A stretch of 47,432 nucleotides of DNA. Source: Planctomycetota bacterium (GTDB lineage: Bacteria; Planctomycetota; UBA8108; UBA1146). Each line of letters begins with the position of its first letter. Positions within the stretch are counted from its first letter, which is position 1. The stretch is taken from contig JABHOG010000043.1 of assembly GCA_018694835.1 (NCBI GenBank), positions 1-47,432 on the forward strand, read 5' to 3'. Under the pieces are notes generated by a model. That model made no database searches and was not told where the DNA came from. It saw nothing but the letters and a program-made list of their open reading frames with translations. This document shows positions 34,706 through 41,866 of this stretch, piece after piece. Both the position numbers and the translations under genes were made by a program.

Positions 34706-36183
34706 GCGAGAGAACGGTAGAAAACAGTAAAATCCTGCTGGTAGATGATGATCAGGATCTTCTTTTTATCTACAAAGCCAAGATCTCTAGCTGGGGAAAC
34801 TACGAAGTCGAAACTGAGCACGATCCGAGACAGGTGAAAGAGCGCTTACAGAATGAGACGTTTGATCTGATCATCAGTGATATGGATATGCCCTACCTTC
34901 AAGGGGACCAGCTCCACGACGTGGTCAATGAAGTCGATCGATCGATCCAGTTCATCATCCTCTCCAGCGTGCTGGAGGATCACCGGGAAAGACTGATTCG
35001 AAAGGGAATCAGAGCCATCGTCGACAAGATCAAGGGGGATGAGGTGCTCAGGGAGCAGATCCTCCGTGCTCTGGTGATTCGACATGAAATGCTCGATATG
35101 GCCAATCCTGGCGTCCCTACCGCCAAGATCATCCAGAGTGACCCTCAGATGGTGAAGGTGTTCGAAACCGTCAAGCAAGCGGCCAAGATTCCGTCACCGG
35201 TGCTGATACAAGGAGAGCCTGGCACCGGCAAGGAACTGGTGGCTCACGAGTTGCATCGTCAGCGGAATCGGAGATTGAAACTGGAGATGCCTAACTTCAC
35301 CGAAAAAGACCATCCCTACCTGGCAGTCAACTGTGGAGCTCTTTCTCGAACACTTCTGGAGAGTCAGTTGTTTGGTCACAAGAAGGGAGCATTTACAGGC
35401 TCCTCATCCGACCAAGACGGAGTTTTCATCGCTGCGAAGCGAGGGACCTTGTTTCTCGATGAGATCACAGAGCTCGATCTGGATCTTCAGGTGAAACTTC
35501 TGCGAGCGTTGCAGGAGAAAGAGGTCACTCCGATAGGATCGACGAAGGCGTTGAAGATTCATGCCCGTGTGATCGCCGCGACCAATCGACCCATCCAGGA
35601 GTTGGTGCGAGAAGGGAAATTCAGAGCAGACCTTTTCTACCGAATTCATGTGGTCAACATCATCGTGCCTCCCCTGCGAGAGAGAGAATCGGAGATCGAA
35701 GATCTGGCGAATCATTTCTCCAGAGAGGTGGCGAGAAATTACAACTGGAATGGGGAGCCACGGAAACTGACTCCAGGTGCGCTCAAGCTTCTGAAGAGTT
35801 ACTCCTGGCCCGGAAATGTCAGGGAACTGAACAATTGTATCGAGCGCTCCTTTGCTCTTGGTGAAGGCGAATCGATCGAGCCGGGAGACCTTCCCGAAGA
35901 GATTCGCGAGCAGGGTGCGGGATTCGAGGCGGGATTGGCCGGATTCAAGGATCCCATCCGTACGGTCGGCGACTCGATGGCCGCAAGTGGGCAGTTCAGG
36001 CCCTCCAGCAGAGGCGAGTTCCCCACCTATGATGAAGTGGTCGCCGAGCATATTCGTCAGGCGCTGGTCCATACCCATGGAGTCAAGAGTCGCGCCGCGA
36101 CTCTGCTCTCCATCGACCGCAACAGGCTCTACCGATTGATGAGTAAGTACCAGATTTTGCCGGCGGGGGAATCGGTCGAGTGA
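34702..36183 (+). CDS. Sigma-54-dependent response regulator, NtrC family
   Basis: 493 residues from ATG 34702, behind AAGGGGAA. The receiver domain (about 9-125) has acidic D15/D16, phospho-acceptor D60 (DLIISDMDMP), S88/S89 and K109. The AAA+ domain (about 145-385) has Walker A GEPGTGKE, the sigma-54-contacting loop GAFTGSSSDQDG, Walker B GTLFLDEITELD and an arginine finger region (FRADLFYRIHVV). A Fis-type helix-turn-helix closes it (about 450-490: SRAATLLSIDRNRLYRLM). It activates RNA polymerase with sigma-54 at target promoters when phosphorylated. Targets are not visible in the window. Confidence 0.93.
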   Translation: MSERTVENSKILLVDDDQDLLFIYKAKISSWGNYEVETEHDPRQVKERLQNETFDLIISDMDMPYLQGDQLHDVVNEVDRSIQFIILSSVLEDHRERLIRKGIRAIVDKIKGDEVLREQILRALVIRHEMLDMANPGVPTAKIIQSDPQMVKVFETVKQAAKIPSPVLIQGEPGTGKELVAHELHRQRNRRLKLEMPNFTEKDHPYLAVNCGALSRTLLESQLFGHKKGAFTGSSSDQDGVFIAAKRGTLFLDEITELDLDLQVKLLRALQEKEVTPIGSTKALKIHARVIAATNRPIQELVREGKFRADLFYRIHVVNIIVPPLRERESEIEDLANHFSREVARNYNWNGEPRKLTPGALKLLKSYSWPGNVRELNNCIERSFALGEGESIEPGDLPEEIREQGAGFEAGLAGFKDPIRTVGDSMAASGQFRPSSRGEFPTYDEVVAEHIRQALVHTHGVKSRAATLLSIDRNRLYRLMSKYQILPAGESVE

Positions 36184-36481
36184 CTCGTAATGAAGCAAAG
36201 TGCGTGATCCTGTAGCATCTGGCCTAACGGAGTACAAGACAAAGAGTTATGAGAAATAGCGTTCGTATTTGAGCAGCGGTCGATTTCGGTCTCATCCACA
36301 AATAATCCGATAGTTCGTTTCCCCATAACAAGTTACGTAGTTTTCGGGGTGATTGGCCAGAGCTTTGCTTACCACTGAGTGGAGCATCGGATCGTGACCA
36401 CGCCTCAGAGTTCCCACGCCTCGGAGTGAGGGTGATGGAGTGAGAGCGAAGGGGACGATCGGACAGAGGAGAAACAACCGG

Positions 36482-36549
36482 GGGGGATGACCGTTGAGCC
36501 CCGGCATTTGTGGCGGGCTGAGCCCGGGACTCATGGCATCCCCCTTTTT
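36482..36549 (+). terminator. Large stem-loop ending in a T5 tract
   Basis: GGGGGATG (36482-36489) pairs with CATCCCCC (36537-36544). The stem continues inward through CC/GG and TGAG/CTCA, around a GC-rich inner hairpin. TTTTT follows. It lies about 300 bp after the regulator gene, so it could end that transcript or be the end of a small RNA. Confidence 0.55.
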
Positions 36550-36754
36550 GATCTGGCCACAGGTGGTGGCCCGCTCCGTCGAGGGGCAGTGGTCAGCCAC
36601 CCGCATCGATTCGCAGGTTGTGTCGGGAATTTGGATTTGAACACGCAGTCTTTCACGTCGGGTCTGTTGGGGCCATCGAGCGGCTGATCGTCAACGTCGG
36701 GCGGGCTAGTTGGCATCAGTTTTCCGCTTTACCCCCCCGGTATGAAAGCTGTGA

Positions 36755-36825
36755 GGGGGAGAGGGGTGCGCCTTACCGTGGTTCTTCAGGAACCAGGAGG
36801 TCACTGTTCTCCCCCCTTTTTTTTT
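36755..36825 (+). terminator. Terminator-like structure with possible alternative pairing
   Basis: GGGGGAGA (36755-36762) pairs with TCTCCCCC (36808-36815), enclosing a TGGTTC/GAACCA hairpin (36779-36784 with 36790-36795), and is followed by nine T's (36817-36825). A C7 run at 36732-36738 could instead pair with the same G5, giving a mutually exclusive fold as in attenuators. Confidence 0.6.
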
Positions 36826-37173
36826 ACTCTCCACTATCGGTCTCGAAGTGTTTCCAACCACAGGTCCTGGTGACCATCTCTTCAGGAGAAGGGGTCATTC
36901 CTTCTCCAATATCAGTCATCTCCACCGGTAAATTATTCCGCCCCCTGGTGGTGAAGGCTCACGCTTTGGCGTTTGAGTAACAGGGCAACCTACGTGCCCG
37001 CCAATCTTGTTTTCAACCTTAGTTTCCTGACTTAGATGACTACAATCGAGAGTAGTTTGAGATCCATGGATCAGTCGGCAGCCTCCTTCGTCCGGCCCTA
37101 GGGATCTCGGTTTTCTCGACCTCTTATTCGATTTTTCGATCCGAGGGCGCGCAAACAAAGCGAGGTGAACTCA

Positions 37174-38463
37174 ATGGCAATCGCCAATCATCGAGGACGT
37201 ATCGGCGTCGCACTTTGGATCCTTTTCGTGATCCTGTCTGCACGTTCGGCTTCCGCTCAGGCACCGACTCTCGAAATGGGAGAAGTGGTGGTCTATCCGG
37301 GACAGGCGGCCGCAGAGGTGGCCATTACCCTGACCGCTGTCGAAGCGGTGAGTGGTGTCCAGGTCGGAATCGCCGTCGATCCAGACCGGATCGTCCTGCA
37401 GGAGTTGAATTTCGATGGCAGCGTGATGCAGGCGGTCACGGTCGAATTCCTCGACTCCAGCGTCGATCTCGAGGAAGGGGAGGCCACCCTGGTCGCCATC
37501 TTCGACGACACTGCCCCTTTTGATCAATCGTTGCCCTCTCCCGACCATCTGCTACTCGCCACCCTTGTGCTCGATGCAGCCAGTTGGTTGGTGCCGAGCA
37601 ACATCGAACCGATCGCCTTCAGCGATGGCGTCGGAGAACCTGCCCTCGACAATCTGGTGCTGGTGGATGGGATCGGAGTGATTCCTGAGCGAATCGACGG
37701 CAGTCTCTCGGTGCTCTCACAGAATGTACTACTGGCCACATCTTCGTCGGGCCAAGTGTCCGCCGGAGAGATCGATTTCGAGGTCAGCCTGCGAGGTTAC
37801 AACGTCGATGCACTGCAGGGCTTCTCCAGTGTATTGGCTTTCGATCCGACGATTCTCCAGTGTGCGTCCTCCACCATCGAGGGCACCATCACTCAGGTTG
37901 CAGGAGCCGAGTTCATCGAGGGTGTGATCGACAACACCATCGGGTTCGTGGTTCTGGGTGTCCTGATGGATATCCTGCCCCCATACGATGGGCAGGTGAT
38001 CCCAGCCACCGGGATCGAGCTGGAATATGCCAGGATCTACTTCGATGTGAGCTCCTCATTGACCACTTCCTCGCAAACTGAACTGCACTTCGAGAATGAC
38101 CTGGGAACTCCTCCCATCAGCAATGTATTTGTGATCGAGAACCAATCGGTGGAACCGGTGACCGTGGATCTGACCATCGATGTGGTGGTGGAGGGGATTT
38201 TCCTGCGCGGTGACGCTGACGGTAATCTCCGCCTGGACCTGGCCGATGCCATCAATAACCTGGTCTTCATGACCAGTGCTTGCCCCGATTGCCCGATCCC
38301 TCTTTGCCCCAAGGCCCTCGATGTCAATGACAATGGAATGATCGATCTTGGCGATGCCATTCAACTGCTGAACTTCCTCTACATCGGAGGATCTCCACCC
38401 GCAGCGCCATTTCCCGATCCCGGAGTCGATCCGACCCCCGATGGGCTCGACTGCTTCAACTAG
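37174..38463 (+). CDS. Secreted protein with cohesin-like domains and a C-terminal dockerin-like repeat pair
   Basis: 429 residues from ATG 37174 (AGGTG upstream; in-frame GTG 37165 less likely). A signal peptide ends near SARSASAQ. Two beta-rich modules of about 150 residues follow, each with the cohesin-like pattern of alternating strands (for example VSGVQVGIAVDPDRIVLQEL and ALQGFSSVLAFDPTILQC). The C-terminus carries two EF-hand-like loops, DADGNLRLDLADAI (about 347) and DVNDNGMIDLGDAI (about 384), each followed by a Leu-rich helix. It ends in a Cys-containing PDPGVDPTPDGLDC tail. This repeat pair is characteristic of exported Planctomycetota proteins. Function is unknown; surface or extracellular scaffolding is plausible. 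Confidence 0.82.
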   Translation: MAIANHRGRIGVALWILFVILSARSASAQAPTLEMGEVVVYPGQAAAEVAITLTAVEAVSGVQVGIAVDPDRIVLQELNFDGSVMQAVTVEFLDSSVDLEEGEATLVAIFDDTAPFDQSLPSPDHLLLATLVLDAASWLVPSNIEPIAFSDGVGEPALDNLVLVDGIGVIPERIDGSLSVLSQNVLLATSSSGQVSAGEIDFEVSLRGYNVDALQGFSSVLAFDPTILQCASSTIEGTITQVAGAEFIEGVIDNTIGFVVLGVLMDILPPYDGQVIPATGIELEYARIYFDVSSSLTTSSQTELHFENDLGTPPISNVFVIENQSVEPVTVDLTIDVVVEGIFLRGDADGNLRLDLADAINNLVFMTSACPDCPIPLCPKALDVNDNGMIDLGDAIQLLNFLYIGGSPPAAPFPDPGVDPTPDGLDCFN

Positions 38464-38533
38464 CGAGTTGGTCCGATTCGCGTGAGCAGGATATTCTTCT
38501 CGGGGCCATTGTGCTCCGGAAGGAGCAACTTTC

Positions 38534-39217
38534 TTGGCCAATCCATCCTGTTCACCGGGTGCCTCCTCGGCACCTGGCAATGCCTATATCCGGGTTCTCG
38601 GGGGAGATCTCCGAGGAGGCATCTTCCGACTCGATGGGAAGCCGATCGTCATCGGTTCATCTACCGACGTGAACTTATCTCTTCCCGATCCCCAGGCTCT
38701 CGGTCGCCATGCAGGGCTCCGTTACCACGAGGGGAGATGGTCGGTCGAGGATCTCACAGGAAACGGTTTGTCGGTCAACGACATTCCCACCTCCTCCAGG
38801 GCACTCTCCGGCGGTGAAATTCTCAGGGTAGGTGCCACGGAGTTGCAGTTCTCTCTCGAAGAACCGAAGACAGGCTTGGCCGAGCCGTTGGAGTCCAAGT
38901 CTCCCGGTCGACAAGACGCGCTGATGGATCTGGTGGTGGAACTGGGTGACGCACGGGACCAAGGGCGTCGGATCCAGTTATTCTCCGGCCAAGAGGTGCT
39001 CCTTGGCAGGGCGTCGGATGCGCAACTGGTGCTCCACGATTGCCGGTCCAGTCGGCTTCACTGCCGTATCGAGGGAGACTCCCGTGAGGTCGCCATCGTC
39101 GACCTGGACTCCCTCAACGGTACTCATGTCGATGGCCGGCAGGTACAGCGGGCAATCCTCAGACCTGGAGACACCATCCTGGTCGGTCGCACCTCGATTC
39201 GCTGCCTCAAGTCCTGA
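38534..39217 (+). CDS. Protein with two FHA domains
   Basis: 227 residues from TTG 38534, with AGGAG 8 nt upstream. The first FHA domain (about 18-108) is degenerate: IGSSTDVNLSLPD, LGRHAGLRYHEG and GNGLSVND replace the usual GR, SRxH and NGT residues. The second (about 135-225) is canonical, with LLGRASDAQLVL, SSRLHCRIEG and LNGTHVDG. FHA domains bind phosphothreonine peptides, so it is likely an adaptor in Ser/Thr kinase signalling. The stop codon lies inside a 17-bp tandem duplication. No signal peptide; cytoplasmic. Confidence 0.88.
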   Translation: MANPSCSPGASSAPGNAYIRVLGGDLRGGIFRLDGKPIVIGSSTDVNLSLPDPQALGRHAGLRYHEGRWSVEDLTGNGLSVNDIPTSSRALSGGEILRVGATELQFSLEEPKTGLAEPLESKSPGRQDALMDLVVELGDARDQGRRIQLFSGQEVLLGRASDAQLVLHDCRSSRLHCRIEGDSREVAIVDLDSLNGTHVDGRQVQRAILRPGDTILVGRTSIRCLKS

Positions 39218-39247
39218 GCAGCCATCTCCACTGAGCAGCCATCTCCA
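39214..39247. repeat. 17-bp perfect tandem duplication containing the FHA gene stop codon
   Basis: CTGAGCAGCCATCTCCA occurs at 39214-39230 and again at 39231-39247. The first copy includes the TGA stop at 39215-39217. Confidence 0.85.
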
Positions 39248-39297
39248 CCTCGTTCGATGGCCGGGACGCTTCTCATCCCGATCTGGTGGTCGGGATT

Positions 39298-40284
39298 TCA
39301 GGGGCGAGGGTGGTGGCGAGAGTGGACAGATTTCAGTTCCTCGCGATTGACATGGGTATAGATCTCAGTGGTGTGGATGCTGGCATGGCCCAGCAGATTT
39401 TGCAGATGAGGTAACGCATCCGCCGGTACTGAATCGGAGCCCTCGCGAATCTTCAACTCCCGTAGAATGGTGTTGTTCTCGAGGATGTGGGTGGCGAAGG
39501 AGTGTCTCAGCAGGTGCGGATTGACTCCTTGGGTGATCCCAGCAACCTGGGCAGCACGGGCCAGCAGGGCGTATACGCTACGGCGATGAATTGGACGGCC
39601 GGTGGTCGAGACGAACAGGTGATCGACCAACTTCGGCGCATCTGCCTCGAGGTGGGTCCGGTAGTTCTGGACCGCCACAGAGGCTCGATCTCCGATGGGG
39701 ATCAGCCGCACCTTGCCCCCCTTACCATGGCACCGGACCAGCGGGTACTTCCCTTCGGTCTGGAAATCTCTCCAGCGGAGTCCACACAGTTCAGAGACTC
39801 GCATTCCTGAACTGTAGAGCAGCTGGACGATGGCTCGATCTCTCATGGCCATCTTAGGATTGTCTTCGGAGGTGGCCTCGATCAGCCGATTGACCTGTTC
39901 GAGAGAGAGGGTTCGAGGGAGCCGCAGTGGTTGTCGCGGAAAGACCAGCAAGTCGGCGGGATTCTCATCGAGTTGATTTTCGAGGACCAGAAAGCGGAAA
40001 AAACCACGAATTGCGGAGATCCTACGCCGTTGGCTGCTGGCGCTAGCCCCCGCCTCCATCAGACCTTGGAGGTACTCCTTAAGCTGCTGAATCTGGACCT
40101 GATGGGGGAATTGAACCCCTTTTAGTCTGACGGCTGCGGCCAGGGCGACCAGATCTCTACGGTAGGCGGCGAGGGTATTTGCCGCCAGACCTCGTTCGAC
40201 CAGCAGGTAGTCGAGCCAGCCCTGAATTGCTGGATGAGGGGACTGATCCTCTTTGAGCCCTTGCGAGGCACCTCCGCAGTTCAT
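39298..40284 (-). CDS. XerC/XerD-like tyrosine recombinase with an insertion
   Basis: 328 residues. The N-terminal SAM-like domain spans about 15-110. The catalytic domain has R162 (SGMRVSELCGLRW), K191 (GKGGKVRLIP), H257 and R260 (HLLRHSFATHIL), H300 (LLGHASIHTTEIY) and nucleophile Y309. XerC/D resolve chromosome dimers at dif. Compared with the usual spacing, about 17 extra residues (around 271-291, TILRELKIREGSDSVPADAL) separate the HxxR and GH motifs. The ribosome binding site is weak. It is divergent from the dksA-like gene; no phage or integron genes are nearby, so a housekeeping role is likely. Confidence 0.88.
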   Translation of the reverse strand: MNCGGASQGLKEDQSPHPAIQGWLDYLLVERGLAANTLAAYRRDLVALAAAVRLKGVQFPHQVQIQQLKEYLQGLMEAGASASSQRRRISAIRGFFRFLVLENQLDENPADLLVFPRQPLRLPRTLSLEQVNRLIEATSEDNPKMAMRDRAIVQLLYSSGMRVSELCGLRWRDFQTEGKYPLVRCHGKGGKVRLIPIGDRASVAVQNYRTHLEADAPKLVDHLFVSTTGRPIHRRSVYALLARAAQVAGITQGVNPHLLRHSFATHILENNTILRELKIREGSDSVPADALPHLQNLLGHASIHTTEIYTHVNREELKSVHSRHHPRP

Positions 40285-40472
40285 AGAATCCGCTGCCTTT
40301 CCGGGGTTTCACAACCCACAGAGAGGATATCCCGGCGCCTTGGATTCGGCCAGCCTGTTGCGAACCGAGCGGCAAATACGGGGAGTCGTATTGACCAGCC
40401 CGAAAGACCGAGTCGGAAGCGATTCGGGACGATTTCATAGTCCACACTGCATGGAGAGCAGGCCTCAGACCG

Positions 40473-40823
40473 ATGGCCAAGAAGAAATACACCAAGAGAG
40501 AGATGGAACCATTCAAGAGGGTTCTTCTACACCAGCGTAATCTCGTGACGGGGAACCTCACAAGCCTCGACGGGGAGGGTCGTGGATCCAGCGGAGATGA
40601 AGGTGATCTCAGTTCCGAGAACTTCGAGATCGAACTGACTCTATCGACGATGCAAAGTGAGACCAATCTGGTCAACGAGATCGATGAGGCACTCAAGAGG
40701 ATCGACGAAGGAACATACGGAGTCTGTGAAGACACCGGAGATTTGATCCCCACTGCACGCCTCGAAGCGGTCCCCTGGACGCGGCTCTGTGTCGCTGCTC
40801 AGGAGCGACGGGAAAAACCCTGA
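40473..40823 (+). CDS. DksA/TraR-family protein with a degenerate zinc finger
   Basis: 116 residues. The coiled-coil region has an acidic tip-like DEGDLS (D42, D45), comparable to the DxxDxA of DksA. The C-terminal globular part keeps GTYGVCEDTGDLIPTARLEA and PWTRLCVAAQE, the family signature. Of the four zinc cysteines only C85 and C106 remain; positions 88 and 109 are Thr and Ala. DksA proteins bind the RNA polymerase secondary channel and work with ppGpp. A zinc-independent variant like DksA2 is likely (inference). Its stop codon overlaps the apparent pyrD start. Confidence 0.88.
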   Translation: MAKKKYTKREMEPFKRVLLHQRNLVTGNLTSLDGEGRGSSGDEGDLSSENFEIELTLSTMQSETNLVNEIDEALKRIDEGTYGVCEDTGDLIPTARLEAVPWTRLCVAAQERREKP

Positions 40824-41827
40824 GCTCCGAGAGCGCTGCTTCCGGGACCGGGACCGGGGATCCTTCCCGGGTCAGTCTCTCCGTTGAGATCACTTCTCCG
40901 GGAGGTGTTCTGGAACTGAGCCATCCGGTATTGCCGGCGTCGGGCACCTTCGGATACGGCGAGGAGTTCGAACCGTTTCTTCCGCCGGGCACCTTCAGTG
41001 CCATCGTTCCAAAATCGATTTCGGTCGAGATGAGAACCGGAAATCCACCGCCCCGTGCGATCGAGACTCCCTCTGGATTGCTCAATTCCATCGGTTTACA
41101 GAATCCCGGACTGGACCAGTTCGTCGAGTCTTACCTGCCGAGATTGCAACGATACGGGGTTCCCATCCTGGTCAATGTGGTCGGTCGGACGGTGGAAGAT
41201 TACTGCAAGGTGGTCGAGACTCTCGAAGGTCTGCCGCTGGTGGCCGGGTTCGAGTTGAATGTGTCCTGTCCCAACGTCAAGGAAGGGCTGTTATTCGGCC
41301 TCGATCCACTCGCCACTTCCCAGTTGATCCGAGCGGTTCGTCCGCTCACTCGTGGGGTATTGATGGCAAAGTTGACTCCCAATGTGACCGATATCGCCGA
41401 GCAGGCGGTCGCAGCGGAGGAGGCGGGAGCCGATTCGATTTCCTTGATCAACACGATCCGGGCAATGGCGGTGGACTGGCGCAGTGGGAAATCGAGGATC
41501 GGGACCGAAACCGGTGGACTTTCGGGACCGGCGATTCGCCCCATCGCGCTCCGGATGACGATGGAAGCGTCACGAGCGGTGCAGATCCCGGTCTGTGCCA
41601 TCGGCGGCATCTGCTCTGCTGAGCATGTACTGGAGTTTATCTCGGTCGGCGCATCGTTGGTTCAGGTGGGAACCCACCTCTACAGGGAACCGACCTGTTT
41701 GCCACAATTACTCCAGGATCTACGTTGTCTGCTCGCTGCTGGCGATTTCGCCTCTCTGGATGATGTTCGAGGAAACTTCCATCCAGATCAGGATCGGTTG
41801 CCGGATCGGGAGCGACAGGTACCCTGA
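40820..41827 (+). CDS. pyrD: Dihydroorotate dehydrogenase, class 1, apparent CTG start
   Basis: 335 residues if it starts at CTG 40820. The conserved N-terminal strands (SLSVEI, LELSHPVLPASGTFGYGEEF) are encoded upstream of the first conventional start (TTG 40931), and no ATG, GTG or TTG is in frame before it. CTG 40820 overlaps the dksA-like stop as CTGA. CTG 40916, 8 nt after GGAGGTG, is an alternative but would remove a family strand. NVSCPNVKEG gives the class 1 cysteine base; ETPSGLLNSIGLQNPGL and CAIGGICSAEHVLEFISVGA bind FMN. It oxidises dihydroorotate in pyrimidine synthesis. The fit is best to type 1B, which needs PyrK; no pyrK is visible here. Confidence 0.9.
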   Translation: MSSESAASGTGTGDPSRVSLSVEITSPGGVLELSHPVLPASGTFGYGEEFEPFLPPGTFSAIVPKSISVEMRTGNPPPRAIETPSGLLNSIGLQNPGLDQFVESYLPRLQRYGVPILVNVVGRTVEDYCKVVETLEGLPLVAGFELNVSCPNVKEGLLFGLDPLATSQLIRAVRPLTRGVLMAKLTPNVTDIAEQAVAAEEAGADSISLINTIRAMAVDWRSGKSRIGTETGGLSGPAIRPIALRMTMEASRAVQIPVCAIGGICSAEHVLEFISVGASLVQVGTHLYREPTCLPQLLQDLRCLLAAGDFASLDDVRGNFHPDQDRLPDRERQVP

Positions 41828-41866
41828 TTGAGGGGGAATTCTCTCCTTCGAAAGGGTTGAGCCATC

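Larger units (their letters stand above)
36184..37173. other. Long non-coding region rich in RNA-like hairpins
   Basis: 990 bp without a convincing gene. Hairpins lie at 36482-36549 and 36755-36825 (both ending in T tracts), at 36885-36907 (8-bp perfect stem) and near 36958-36999. A 16-bp-period direct repeat, CCACGCCTC(A/G)GAG, occurs at 36398-36410 and 36414-36426. A possible -10 element TACAAT lies at 37041-37046, ahead of the dockerin protein gene. Confidence 0.6.

Noticed and set aside
36292-36606. A 104-codon open frame on the minus strand in the long intergenic region
   Set aside because: Composition is not protein-like, it crosses the terminator-like hairpin at 36482-36549, and no ribosome binding site or family motif is visible.
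36940-37010. Possible c-di-GMP riboswitch (AGGGCAA motif)
   Set aside because: Only a short motif matches; the conserved GACGCAAAGC-type segment and tetraloop-receptor are absent.
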